Shown: one piece after another, positions 8,419-16,788 of the stretch
Numbering within the stretch: position 1 is the stretch's first letter
Layout: every line of letters starts with the position of its first letter
DNA from: Microbacterium sp. AG1240
Lineage (GTDB): Bacteria; Actinomycetota; Actinomycetes; Actinomycetales; Microbacteriaceae
Assembly (NCBI RefSeq): GCF_003635115.1
Contig: NZ_RBXJ01000001.1
Location: forward strand, 434,001 to 498,000
Length of the DNA: 64,000 bases
Reading direction: 5' to 3'
Notes under the pieces: model-generated
Database searches by the model: none
The model's input: the letters and a program-made list of their open reading frames with translations, nothing else
Told to the model about the DNA's origin: nothing
Made by a program: the position numbers and the translations under genes

Positions 8419-9068
8419 TCCGGGTGGTGCTGGTCGATGACCAGGCGCTCTTCCGCGCGGGCATCCGCATGATGATCGACTCGCAGGACGACCTCGAGGT
8501 CGTGGGTGAGGCGGCCGACGGCGCCGAGGGCATCGACGTCATCCGCGCGACGCGCCCGCACGTGGTGCTCATGGACATCCGGATGCCGCGGATGGACGGC
8601 CTCGCCGCGACCGCCGTCATCCTCGCCGACCCGGTTGCCGATGACGTCGACGGGCCGCCGCGGATCGTCATGCTCACGACCTTCGACCTCGACGAGGCCG
8701 CGGCGCGCGCCATCCGCCAGGGCGCCAGCGGATTCCTGCTGAAAGACGCCGACCCCGAGTTCCTGCTCGCCGCGATCCGCACGGTGCATTCCGGGTCGGC
8801 GGTGATCGCCGCATCCGCCACCCGCGAGCTGTTCGCGGCCACGACCCCGGCGCCCGTGCCGGTTCCCGCCGCCTTCGAGACCCTCACCGACCGCGAGCGC
8901 GAGATCTTCGCGCTCGCCGCCCGCGGGCTCAGCAACGCCGAGATCGCCTCCCGCGAGTACCTGTCGGAGGCCACCGTGAAGACCCACATCAGCCGCATCC
9001 TCGCGAAGCTGTCCCTGCGCGACCGCGTGCAGCTCGTCGTCTTCGCCTTCGAGCACGGTTTGGCATGA
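8415..9068 (+). CDS. LuxR/NarL-family response regulator
   Basis: A 217-residue transcription factor. The receiver domain has acidic residues D8-D9 (VVLVDDQALFRAGI), the phosphorylation site D54 in VVLMDIRMPRMDG and the conserved lysine in GFLLKDAD. The C-terminal LuxR helix-turn-helix runs from about residue 155: LTDREREIFALAARGLSNAE, then SEATVKTHISRILAKL. The GTG overlaps the kinase stop by four bases (GTGA). It is the cognate regulator of the upstream kinase; its targets are unknown. Confidence 0.95.
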   Translation: MIRVVLVDDQALFRAGIRMMIDSQDDLEVVGEAADGAEGIDVIRATRPHVVLMDIRMPRMDGLAATAVILADPVADDVDGPPRIVMLTTFDLDEAAARAIRQGASGFLLKDADPEFLLAAIRTVHSGSAVIAASATRELFAATTPAPVPVPAAFETLTDREREIFALAARGLSNAEIASREYLSEATVKTHISRILAKLSLRDRVQLVVFAFEHGLA

Positions 9069-9124
9069 CGCCCGCGCGGTCGCAAGGCCTCTCTGTCTCG
9101 GCGCGCATCGCCTAGCTTCAGAGC

Positions 9125-10699
9125 ATGCGACTGGAGCGATTGCGGCACCCGATCTTCTCGATCCGTCGCCGACGGGTGCTGCCGCGGTGGGTGCGCCGAG
9201 CCGATCGATCGATCAATCACCGGGTCAATGCGGCCGGCGTCGGACCTGTCGGAGACACGGTGTTCCGCATCGCGTCACGGGCGGCGAACCGCAGCATCCT
9301 GTGGTTCGCCATCGCCGGCGTCCTCGCTCTCGCGGGCAGGCCGCGTGCGGCTCTGCGGGGGTCGGCGTCGCTGGTGCTGGCGAGTGCTCTCGCGAACCTC
9401 GTCGGCAAACGGCTGTTCGGTGGGCCCAGGCCGCTGTGGAAGGACGTACCGGTCGGTCGCAGGCTCGGGTCCTACCCGACGTCGGCGTCCTTCCCCTCCG
9501 GGCACTCCGCGAGTGCGGCCGCCTTCGTGACGGGTGTCGCTCTGGAGTCTCCCGCAGTCGGCGCGGCGGTGGCGCCGGTCGCCGCGGCGGTCGCGTACTC
9601 GCGGGTGCACGTCGGTGCCCATTGGGCGTCTGACGTCCTGGGCGGGATCGGCATCGGCGCCGCCGTCGCCGCGGTCGGCGCGGTGATCCTTCCCCCGCGC
9701 CGGCCGCGGAGCGAGCCGTCGGTCGCCGAGACGGGCATGCGGGTGGATCTGCCCGAGGCCCGAGACGGCGAAGGCCTGCTCATCGTGCTGAACGAGGAGG
9801 CGGGCACCTCGGTGCTGCACGCCGACCCGCGGCCGGTCTTCGCGTCGCGGCTGCCCCGCGCGCGCATCCGGGAGATGGGGCCGGATGACCGGATGGACGA
9901 CATCGTGCGCGAGGAGGTCGCCTCGGCGACCCCGCCTCGTGTGCTGGTCGCCTACGGGGGAGACGGCTCCGTCGCACGGATGGCGCAGCTGGCGCGGGAA
10001 TACTCGCTTCCGCTCCTGGGCCTGCCCGGCGGTACCTTCAACCACTTCGTACGCGCTCTCGGTGTCGACGAGCTGGACGTCGGGCTCGACGCGGCGAGCA
10101 CGGGTCGAGGTCTTCGGGTGGGGGTCGGCTCGCTCGCTGTCGGTGACGACACGCCGCTCACGGTGCTCAACACCGTCTCGGTCGGCATATACCCCGATTT
10201 CGTGGCCGAGCGCATCCGACGACAGGCGCGCTGGGGCAAGTGGATCGCCGCCGTGGTCGCCGCCGCGATCGTCGTCCGGCGAGCGCGGCCGATCACGGTG
10301 GAGATGGACGGTGAGCAGATGTCGGTCTGGTCGGTGTTCGCCAGCATCGGCCGCAACGATCCGGGCCGCGTATCGACGATGCAGCGTCGCCGGCTGTCGA
10401 CCGGGGAGCTCGACCTCCGCATCCTGCATGCGCGGGACTCCCGCCTGCGTGCCTTCGGATCGCTCGCCTTCGGCCGACGGACGGCCGCCGTCCTCCGTAA
10501 ACTGCGCCTGCTGCCTCGGGCGTCTGACGTGGAGCGTCGGGTCGTCGGCGATGTCGCCGTGCGGGTGCTGCTGCGCGGCGGACAGGTGGTGCCCTTCGCG
10601 CACGACGGTGAGCTCGAGGACGCCCCCTTCTCGACCGCCGACGGCTACATCCTGCGTCTGGCAGCCCTCTCGAGCGCGCTGGACGTCTACGCGCCCTGA
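9125..10699 (+). CDS. PAP2 phosphatase / diacylglycerol kinase fusion protein
   Basis: A 524-residue two-domain lipid enzyme. The first 190 residues are a PAP2 phosphatase with hydrophobic helices and all three signature blocks: KRLFGGPRP, ASFPSGHSASAAAF and YSRVHVGAHWASDVLGG. From about residue 205 there is a diacylglycerol/sphingosine kinase-like catalytic domain with the nucleotide loop VAYGGDGSVARMAQ and GLPGGTFNHFVRALGV. Such fusions are common in actinobacteria and may salvage undecaprenyl or diacylglycerol lipids by coupled dephosphorylation and phosphorylation; that pairing is inferred. A TAGCTT box six bases before the ATG suggests a leaderless mRNA. Confidence 0.9.
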   Translation: MRLERLRHPIFSIRRRRVLPRWVRRADRSINHRVNAAGVGPVGDTVFRIASRAANRSILWFAIAGVLALAGRPRAALRGSASLVLASALANLVGKRLFGGPRPLWKDVPVGRRLGSYPTSASFPSGHSASAAAFVTGVALESPAVGAAVAPVAAAVAYSRVHVGAHWASDVLGGIGIGAAVAAVGAVILPPRRPRSEPSVAETGMRVDLPEARDGEGLLIVLNEEAGTSVLHADPRPVFASRLPRARIREMGPDDRMDDIVREEVASATPPRVLVAYGGDGSVARMAQLAREYSLPLLGLPGGTFNHFVRALGVDELDVGLDAASTGRGLRVGVGSLAVGDDTPLTVLNTVSVGIYPDFVAERIRRQARWGKWIAAVVAAAIVVRRARPITVEMDGEQMSVWSVFASIGRNDPGRVSTMQRRRLSTGELDLRILHARDSRLRAFGSLAFGRRTAAVLRKLRLLPRASDVERRVVGDVAVRVLLRGGQVVPFAHDGELEDAPFSTADGYILRLAALSSALDVYAP

Positions 10700-10780
10700 G
10701 CGATCGTCATCCTCGCGATGTACGCGAATGCGTCGCTCGGGCGACGCGGCGCGCCCGGCCCGGTTCGTAGCGTCGAAGGC

Positions 10781-11560
10781 ATGGAAATCACCTCGACAGA
10801 TCTCGGGCTCGCCGCCCGGGTGCAGCAGCTCACGAAGTCTTACGGTGGCGGCGAGAACGCCGTCCGTGCTCTCGACGGCGTCTCCGTCGGCATCCGCCGG
10901 GGACAGTTCACCGCGATCATGGGCCCCTCCGGCTCGGGCAAGTCGACCCTGATGCACGTCATGGCAGGCCTCGACGCCCCGACCTCGGGTCGCGCATGGA
11001 TCGGCGACACCGAGATCAGCGGCCTCGGCGACCTGGAGCTGACCCTCCTGCGCCGCCGCCGCGTCGGCTTCGTCTTCCAGGCCTTCAACCTCGTGCCCAC
11101 CCTCGACGCGATCGGCAACATCCTCCTGCCGTTCGACCTCGACGGGCGCCGCCCCTCGGCGATCGAGCGGGCGCGCATCGAGGGCCTCGTCGAGACGCTC
11201 GGCCTCACCGCGCGCCTCACCCACCGCCCGCACCAGCTCAGCGGCGGTCAGCAGCAGCGCGTCGCGATCGCCCGGGCACTGGCGACCGCGCCCGACCTCG
11301 TCTTCGCCGACGAGCCCACGGGCAACCTCGACTCGCGCTCGGGCCGGGAGGTGCTGGGGCTCCTCGCCGCGGCCAGCCGCGACCACGGCCAGTCGATCGC
11401 GATGGTGACCCACGATCCGCTCGCGGCGTCGCACGCCGACCGCGTGCTGTTCCTCGGCGACGGCCGGATCGTCGCCGACAAGCCGCGGCAGAGTGCCGAG
11501 CAGATCGCGGCCTACATGCTCGAGACCGAGAGCGCCCTGGCGCCCGAGGTGACGGCATGA
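10781..11560 (+). CDS. ABC transporter ATP-binding protein (MacB/LolD type)
   Basis: A 259-residue ATPase with Walker A GPSGSGKST (residues 48-56), a QAFNLVPTLDAIGNILLPF Q-loop, signature HQLSGGQQQR, Walker B LVFADEPTGNLDSRSG and the switch histidine in MVTHDP. The FNLVPTL/GNLDS pattern marks the MacB/FtsE-like class that pairs with FtsX-type permeases. The ATG is preceded by TAGCGT seven bases upstream, so the transcript is probably leaderless. The stop overlaps the permease ATG. Substrate is unknown; such pairs often protect against envelope-active peptides or antibiotics. Confidence 0.94.
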   Translation: MEITSTDLGLAARVQQLTKSYGGGENAVRALDGVSVGIRRGQFTAIMGPSGSGKSTLMHVMAGLDAPTSGRAWIGDTEISGLGDLELTLLRRRRVGFVFQAFNLVPTLDAIGNILLPFDLDGRRPSAIERARIEGLVETLGLTARLTHRPHQLSGGQQQRVAIARALATAPDLVFADEPTGNLDSRSGREVLGLLAAASRDHGQSIAMVTHDPLAASHADRVLFLGDGRIVADKPRQSAEQIAAYMLETESALAPEVTA

Positions 11561-13026
11561 CCGCGGTCGCGGTGCAGGAGCGGGCGGTGCGTCCCGCAGC
11601 ATCCGCCCGACCGCTGGCGTGGCTGCGGGAACGCGGGATGGGCGCCAGCGTGCTCGTCGCCGCCCTGTCGAGCGCGTTCGCGGTGGTGCTCATGTCGACG
11701 ACCGCGTTCATCTCGATCGTCCTGCGCTCCGACCCCTTCATCGGGGGGAGCGAGACGCTGGTCTTCATCCTGGGCTTCCTCACGGTGCTGCTCGTCGGGG
11801 TCGCCGTCTACGTGGCCGCGATCGTCACGGCCAACACCTTCGCCACCGTGGTGGCGGGGCGCACACGTCAGATCGCGCTGCTGCGTCTGATCGGCGCGTC
11901 GGCCAAGGCGCAGCGCGCCGAGGTCGCCCGGCAGGGACTGATCGTGGGGGCGATCGGCGCCACGCTCGGCTTCGTCATCGGCACCGTGCTGTCGCTCGGC
12001 GGGGCGCAGCTCGCGGTGCAGCTGATGGGCCTCGCGCTGGTCGATGACGTCTCGACGCTTCTGCAGCCGCTGCTGGTGCTCCCCGTCGTCGTCGTCGCCC
12101 TGACCACCTGGGGAGCCGCGTGGGCGGGATCGCGCCGCGTGCTGACCGTGACGCCGCTGCAGGCGCTGGGCGGTTCGGTGGAACCGACCCGCGAAACGGT
12201 GGCGCGTCGGAGCGGTCGGAACATCGCCGCCCTGGTGCTGTTCGTGATCGGCGGGGGACTTCTCGCCCTGGGCATCGCGGTCGGGCTGGTCACGCCCCTG
12301 GGCGTTGCGATCTCGTTCGTGGGCGGCATCTTCTCGTTCACCGCGCTCGCCCTCGGGGCGACCTTTGTCATGCCCCCGGTGCTGCGCCTGGTCGGGCGGC
12401 TGTTCGGCCGCTCGGCGACGGCGCGACTGGCCGCGGAGAACGCGCTGCGATACCCCGAGCGCTCGTCGCGGATGGCGATCGGAGTCGTCATGGGGGTGAC
12501 GCTCGTGACGATGTTCGCCGTGGCCCTCGAGACCGTCAAGGCGGTGCTGACGGCATCCAGCGGCGGGGAGCTCGACCCCGGGATGGCGACTCTCATCGAC
12601 TCGTTCTCGGCCATCATGATGGCGCTCGTCGCGGTGAGCGCCGTGATCGCCGGCGTCGGACTGGTCAACCTCCTCACGATCGGGGTGGTGCAGCGGCGTC
12701 GCGAGCTCGGGCTGCTGCGGGCGCTGGGCATGTCGAACGCGCAGGTGCGTCGCATGGTGCTGCTCGAGGCCGCGCACGTCACGATCGCCGCCCTCGTGAC
12801 GGGGCTGGTGCTCGGCATCGCCTACGGCTGGGCGGGCGCGCAGTCGGTGCTCGGGTCGGTGCGGTTCCCGCCCGCGTGGCTCTCGCCGACCTTCGTGCTC
12901 CCCGCGGTGCCGCTGTGGCCCGTACTCGCCGTGATCGTCGCGACGGCGATCCTCACCCTGGTGGCCGCGGTCGTTCCCACCCGCCTCGCCACGCGCGTCG
13001 CCCCTGTCGCCGCGCTCGCCGAGTAG
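11557..13026 (+). CDS. FtsX-like ABC transporter permease
   Basis: A 489-residue integral membrane protein with two FtsX/MacB-type repeats. The first has helices near residues 28-55, 70-95, 120-150 and 165-190, and the second has a matching set after residue 350, ending TILTLVAAVVPTRLATRVAP. Cytoplasmic coupling segments VVAGRTRQIALLRLIGASAK and VVQRRRELGLLRALGMSNAQ are the hallmark of this family. There is no large extracellular MacB domain. The ATG lies within the ATPase stop (ATGA). Together with the ATPase it forms a complete two-gene transporter, possibly under the upstream two-component system. Confidence 0.93.
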   Translation: MTAVAVQERAVRPAASARPLAWLRERGMGASVLVAALSSAFAVVLMSTTAFISIVLRSDPFIGGSETLVFILGFLTVLLVGVAVYVAAIVTANTFATVVAGRTRQIALLRLIGASAKAQRAEVARQGLIVGAIGATLGFVIGTVLSLGGAQLAVQLMGLALVDDVSTLLQPLLVLPVVVVALTTWGAAWAGSRRVLTVTPLQALGGSVEPTRETVARRSGRNIAALVLFVIGGGLLALGIAVGLVTPLGVAISFVGGIFSFTALALGATFVMPPVLRLVGRLFGRSATARLAAENALRYPERSSRMAIGVVMGVTLVTMFAVALETVKAVLTASSGGELDPGMATLIDSFSAIMMALVAVSAVIAGVGLVNLLTIGVVQRRRELGLLRALGMSNAQVRRMVLLEAAHVTIAALVTGLVLGIAYGWAGAQSVLGSVRFPPAWLSPTFVLPAVPLWPVLAVIVATAILTLVAAVVPTRLATRVAPVAALAE

Positions 13027-13072
13027 CCGCCACCGCGGGTCGTGCCACGGCATCCGATCGACACGGTCGTGT

Positions 13073-13113
13073 TCGAATCCACCCCCCGCTGCAGCGGCGG
13101 GATGTGGATTCGA
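13073..13113. repeat. Hairpin downstream of ABC transporter operon
   Basis: Arms tcgaatccac and gtggattcga (10 bases, perfect) enclose a second palindrome, ccgctgcagcgg. No T-run follows, so it may stabilise or end the permease transcript without being a classic terminator. Confidence 0.65.
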
Positions 13114-13263
13114 GCATCACGGGGTGGAGCGGATGCTGCGCACGCCGCGCAGGGTCGGGGGAGCGGCGGAGCGGTGGGAGGGGCCGAGACGCTGGTATCG
13201 GGACTGGCGGGGAGCCGCCGGCCTCGGGCCGGCGACTCCGGGCATGCGTCACGGACCCTCGCA

Positions 13264-13303
13264 CCGCGCAGCCGCGCAGCCGCGCAGCCGCGCAGCCGCG
13301 CAG
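13264..13303. repeat. Tandem repeat, five exact copies of an 8-mer
   Basis: The unit ccgcgcag occurs five times without change, ending four bases before the stop of the SRPBCC-like gene. Eight is not a multiple of three and the tract lies outside the gene. A slippage event removing the stop codon region would alter the C-terminus of that protein. The adjoining coding end is also repetitive (Glu-Pro/Glu-Ala). Confidence 0.85.
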
Positions 13304-13307
13304 CCGG

Positions 13308-13814
13308 TCAGGCCTCGGGCTCGGGCTCGGGGTCGTGGGCCCAGGTCGGGGCGAGGGCGCGCAGCCGCGCCGCACGCCACTGCCATGCCGCCCAGAGCGT
13401 CGGCCACAGGAGGGGCGCCGCGCGACCACCGATGACCAGGCGATCGCGCCACAGGGTGCGCGTGGGATCTCCGGGGGCGGGCGCCACGGCCATCTGGTGG
13501 TCCCACACGTCGAGGGCGGCGAGCGGACCGGTCAGCGGCATGCCGCTGTCGCGGAAGATGCGCACGCGGGCGCCCGCCGCATCCGTCGTCTCGCGGTCGG
13601 ACACCGAGATGAGCTGACTGCCGACGGGCACCACACCGGCGACGCTCAGGCTCACCGGGGCGTCGGTGCCCGTCTCGAACGAGGTCGGCGGGTCGGCCAG
13701 CGGCTGCATCTGCATGAGCGGCCCGTAGAGCTCGGCGACCGCCGTCGGGGAGTGGAGGGCGCGCCACGCCGCATCCGCGTCGCAGTCGATGACGAGCTTC
13801 AAAAGGATGCGCAT
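13308..13814 (-). CDS. SRPBCC/START-like hypothetical protein
   Basis: A 168-residue protein that I do not recognise precisely. The N-terminus MRILLKLVIDCDADAAWRAL, a middle GSQLISVSDRE strand and a long C-terminal helix (LLWPTLWAAWQWRAARLRAL) fit the START/SRPBCC (polyketide cyclase-like) fold, in which a ligand cavity is capped by a C-terminal helix. The tail is acidic (DPEPEPEA) and repetitive at DNA level. No catalytic residues are evident. The upstream SprT-like gene is on the same strand 36 bases away, so co-transcription is likely. Confidence 0.65.
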   Translation of the reverse strand: MRILLKLVIDCDADAAWRALHSPTAVAELYGPLMQMQPLADPPTSFETGTDAPVSLSVAGVVPVGSQLISVSDRETTDAAGARVRIFRDSGMPLTGPLAALDVWDHQMAVAPAPGDPTRTLWRDRLVIGGRAAPLLWPTLWAAWQWRAARLRALAPTWAHDPEPEPEA

Positions 13815-13850
13815 GCCTCATCCTCTCTCAGCGGAGGCATCCCGAGCGCC

Positions 13851-14339
13851 TCAGCGCGGAGTTCGTGCGGCGAGCCGGTCGGCGGAGCTGATCTCGCGCC
13901 GGGTCCAGGTGAAGAGGAACCGCTGGTCGAAACGCGGCGCGCACTTCGAGCACGACGTCGCCCGGGGTGCGCGGCGATGCCGGTAGGCGACGTGGCCCGC
14001 GGGGCAGACGCCCACCCAGGGCGCGAGTTCGACGGCGGTCTCGCCGTGGTGCGTGGTGCCGCCGACGTAACCGAGGTCGCGGGCGATCGCCTTCCACCGG
14101 GGCCCGTGGCCGGCGCCCGGGCCGGCGATGGCGTGGGCGACCTCGTGCAGCAGGGTCTGATGGTTCTCTTCGTCGTCGTACCGCGCGGAGAGGTAACGCG
14201 AGACGGTGATGCGTTTGCGTCGGAAGTCGCACAGCCCGGCACGCAGCTTGGCGTTGTCGAAGCCGAACGACCACGAGGCATCGAGGTGGAGGGCGAGGAG
14301 CGCCTCAGCCCAGGTGCGAACGCGCTGCGGTTCGGTCAT
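13851..14339 (-). CDS. SprT-like zinc metallopeptidase-domain protein
   Basis: A 162-residue protein with the SprT-like domain. The HExxH zinc motif is LLHEVAHAI near residue 68, with a further GHGPRWKAIARDLG helix that usually supplies the third ligand. A C-terminal zinc ribbon is suggested by CPAGH and CSKC. SprT-like domains occur in proteases for DNA-protein crosslinks (SPRTN) and in uncharacterised bacterial proteins; the role here is unknown. TATCGT seven bases upstream of the ATG indicates a leaderless mRNA. Confidence 0.85.
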   Translation of the reverse strand: MTEPQRVRTWAEALLALHLDASWSFGFDNAKLRAGLCDFRRKRITVSRYLSARYDDEENHQTLLHEVAHAIAGPGAGHGPRWKAIARDLGYVGGTTHHGETAVELAPWVGVCPAGHVAYRHRRAPRATSCSKCAPRFDQRFLFTWTRREISSADRLAARTPR

Positions 14340-14383
14340 GCTCGTGACGATAGAACGTACGTCCGACAGTCGCCCATCGCCGG

Positions 14384-14911
14384 TCAGCTGGCGACGGTGG
14401 TCCGAGCGCGTCGTCGGTCGGCGGCGTCGATCGCGAGCAGGGTCGCCTCCAGCTGCTCGTCGGTGGCCCCGGCGTCCTGGCGGAGGAAGAGGGCGCGCTT
14501 GAAGTCGGTGCGCGCCGACTCGTAGTCCTCGCCGTCGTAGGAGGTCTTGCCGCGGTGCTGGTACGCGAACGCCGCGATGCCCGACCAGCGCTGCCCCTCG
14601 GCCTCTTCGGCGCAGGCGGTGAGCTCCTGGAGTGCGGCGGCGAACGCCCCGCGGTTCTGCAGCACGGTCGCGTGCAGGATGCGGGCACGCAGGAGGTCTT
14701 TGCGGGTGCCGCCCATGCGGGCCACGCGCACCGACTGGTCGGAGACCACCAGGGCCTCGTCGAGTCGATCGAGCACCTTCAGCAGCCACACGCGCTCGAG
14801 GAGCGCGGGCAGGCTGCGCTGCGCGCCGATCTCTTCAAGACGCTCACCGCATTCCTCGAGATCGACGATCTCGCGAAGCGTGTCGGGGTCGTACCCGTGG
14901 ATGTAGCTCAC
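14384..14911 (-). CDS. Small TPR-like protein
   Basis: A 175-residue all-helical soluble protein. Repeated helix pairs such as LLERVWLLKVLDRLDEALVV, LLRARILHATVLQNRGAF and AFAYQHRGKTSYDGEDYESA fit tetratricopeptide repeats, with the usual small and aromatic residues in the DYESARTDFKRALFLR motif. The GTG start follows AAGGAGTCGCGA. TPR proteins act as interaction scaffolds; no partner is evident from the neighbourhood. Confidence 0.75.
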   Translation of the reverse strand: MSYIHGYDPDTLREIVDLEECGERLEEIGAQRSLPALLERVWLLKVLDRLDEALVVSDQSVRVARMGGTRKDLLRARILHATVLQNRGAFAAALQELTACAEEAEGQRWSGIAAFAYQHRGKTSYDGEDYESARTDFKRALFLRQDAGATDEQLEATLLAIDAADRRRARTTVAS

Positions 14912-14990
14912 TCGCGACTCCTTCCGCCCGTGCCGGCCGCTCAGCAAGTGTGCGTCACGTCGCCGGGTGCCTCGCACAGGCGCGCCGATC

Positions 14991-15857
14991 TCACCGGTCG
15001 AACAGCGACGGCAGAGGTTTCGGAGACGCCGTGGCGTCGCCGTCGGTCGCCGGTCGCGCACCGCGGATGAACTCGTCGATCTCGGCGCCCTGGGCCACTT
15101 TGGCGGGGTGCGGACCGGCCGCCATCAGCCTCGGCAGCCACTCGACCGGAAGAGGCGACGCCGAGGCGACGACGACCAGATTGCCGAACCGGCGGCCCTT
15201 GAGCACCTGCACCTCGGCCAGCACGACGACGTGCTCGAGCACCTCCCGGACGGTCGCGACCTGACGGCGGGCGAAGGCGAGACCCGCTCCGTCGGCGACG
15301 TTCACGAGCAGCACCGCGTCGGGGGCGAGCAGGCGCGCAGCATCCTGGTAGAACTCCACGGTGGTGAGGTGCGCGGGGGTCTGCGCCCCGGCGTAGACGT
15401 CGCAGACGAGCAGGTCGACCGCGCCGGTGAGCCCTGCCGGGAGCTTCGCGGTGACCGCGCGGGCATCGCCGATGCGCACCCTCAGTGAGGCATTCCGTGG
15501 CAGCGGCAGGTGCGTGCGCACCAGGTCGATGAGCGGCTGCTCGAGCTCGACCACCTGCTGGCGCGACCCCGGGCGCGTGGCCTCCACGTAGCGCGGGATC
15601 GTCAGGGCGCCCGCCCCGAGGTGCACGGCGGTCAGCGGCTGCCCGGGCATGCGAAGGAGATCGATGACCGCGCCCATGCGTGCGACGTACTCGAAGTGCA
15701 GGTGCGTCGGGTCGTCGAGGTCGACGTGCGACTGCGGCGTCCCGTCGACGTCGAGCTCGTACCCGGAGGTGTACGCGGAGGGCAGCACGCGCGCGATCGT
15801 GCCGTCGCCCAGGCGCGCGCGGCCGAGCTCGTCGTTCTCTATCCGCGCCCTGGCCAC
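14991..15857 (-). CDS. Spermidine synthase-like methyltransferase-fold protein
   Basis: A 288-residue soluble protein with a spermidine-synthase/Rossmann core: LTAVHLGAGALTIPRYV corresponds to the nucleotide-binding glycine motif, QQVVELEQPLIDLVRTHL to the acidic strand II, RIGDARAV to the motif before the active site, and VDLLVCDVYAGAQTPAHLTT to the DxxD-like catalytic region. The second catalytic aspartate of true spermidine synthases (DxxDP) is not clear, and there is no polyamine gene nearby, so the substrate is uncertain. The GTG start is supported by a TAGCGT box six bases upstream (leaderless). It diverges from pxpA across 165 bases. Confidence 0.8.
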   Translation of the reverse strand: MARARIENDELGRARLGDGTIARVLPSAYTSGYELDVDGTPQSHVDLDDPTHLHFEYVARMGAVIDLLRMPGQPLTAVHLGAGALTIPRYVEATRPGSRQQVVELEQPLIDLVRTHLPLPRNASLRVRIGDARAVTAKLPAGLTGAVDLLVCDVYAGAQTPAHLTTVEFYQDAARLLAPDAVLLVNVADGAGLAFARRQVATVREVLEHVVVLAEVQVLKGRRFGNLVVVASASPLPVEWLPRLMAAGPHPAKVAQGAEIDEFIRGARPATDGDATASPKPLPSLFDR

Positions 15858-15863
15858 GCTCCC

Positions 15864-16016
15864 ACGCTAGTGGCGCCGCTCGGTCGCGCCCGACCCCGTC
15901 GGATGATGGCACGGCCGTCGGAGGTTCGGCGGAGAATGCTCCGACCTCCGCGCGACCCTCCGACGCCGTGCGGCGGTCGCGGCGTCGGGCGGGGGCGGGC
16001 GGGCCGCCGCTACCGT
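15864..16016. promoter_or_regulatory. Divergent leaderless promoters with internal palindrome
   Basis: TAGCGT on the minus strand (15864-15869) and TACCGT on the plus strand (16011-16016) each stand six bases from a start codon, serving the spermidine-synthase-like gene and pxpA. Between them is an imperfect inverted repeat around ggaggttcggcgg and ccgacctcc that could bind a regulator of both units; the regulator is unknown. Confidence 0.5.
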
Positions 16017-16022
16017 GGGGTG

Positions 16023-16778
16023 ATGGGCACGATCGACCTGAACGCCGACCTCGGCGAGACGATCCGCGGGGTCGCCACGGCCGATGACGAGGCCATGTTC
16101 GCGCTCATCTCCAGCGCGAACATCGCCTGCGGAGGGCACGCGGGCGACGCGGCGTCGATGCGGGCCTCGGTGCAGCGCGCGGAGCGCTTCGGCGTCGCCG
16201 TCGGCGCCCACCCGTCCTACGTCGACCCCGAGAACTTCGGCCGCGTGCGTCACGACCCCGGGGCTGTCGTGCTGCGCGCACAGATCGCGGCCCAGCTCGC
16301 CGCGCTCCGCGCCGCGGGCGCCGACATCCGATACGTCAAGCCCCACGGGGCGCTCTACCACGCGGTCGTGGCCGACGCGGGGCAGGCCGACGCGGTCGTG
16401 GGTGCCGTCGCCGACCTCGCACGCGACCTCGGTCGTCCCGTTCCGCTCCTGGGCGTCGGCGGCGAGGTCGAGCGGGCGGCGGTCGCGGCGGGTCTGCCGT
16501 TCCGTCGGGAGGCCTTCCTCGACCGCGGCTACCTCTCCACCGGCGCTCTCGTCCCGCGCGGCGCGCCCGGCGATCTCCTCGACGACCCCGAGGCCGTCGC
16601 CGCGCGCGCCCGGCGCCTCGTCGCCGACGGCGAGCTCGTCGCGGTCGACGGCACCCGGCTGCGTCCGCACGCCGACTCGCTCTGCGTGCACGGCGACACC
16701 CCGGCCGCCGTCGCGATGGCGCGGGCCGTGCGCCGCGTTCTCGAGGCCGACGGCGTGAGCGTGAGGGAGCCGTGGTGA
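16023..16778 (+). CDS. pxpA: 5-oxoprolinase subunit A (LamB/YcsF family)
   Basis: A 251-residue LamB/YcsF protein. It begins MGTIDLNADLGETI and carries the family blocks SSANIACGGHAGDAASM, GAHPSYVDPENFGR, YVKPHGALYH, REAFLDRGY and LCVHGDTP. With PxpB and PxpC it forms the ATP-dependent prokaryotic 5-oxoprolinase that turns cyclised glutamate (5-oxoproline) into glutamate. TACCGT six bases before the ATG indicates a leaderless mRNA. pxpB follows within 10 bases. Confidence 0.95.
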   Translation: MGTIDLNADLGETIRGVATADDEAMFALISSANIACGGHAGDAASMRASVQRAERFGVAVGAHPSYVDPENFGRVRHDPGAVVLRAQIAAQLAALRAAGADIRYVKPHGALYHAVVADAGQADAVVGAVADLARDLGRPVPLLGVGGEVERAAVAAGLPFRREAFLDRGYLSTGALVPRGAPGDLLDDPEAVAARARRLVADGELVAVDGTRLRPHADSLCVHGDTPAAVAMARAVRRVLEADGVSVREPW

Positions 16779-16788
16779 GGTGTCGGCG

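Noticed and set aside
13264..13303. Possible CRISPR or protein-coding repeat
   Set aside because: The unit is 8 bp with no spacers and is not a multiple of three; it is a simple tandem repeat.
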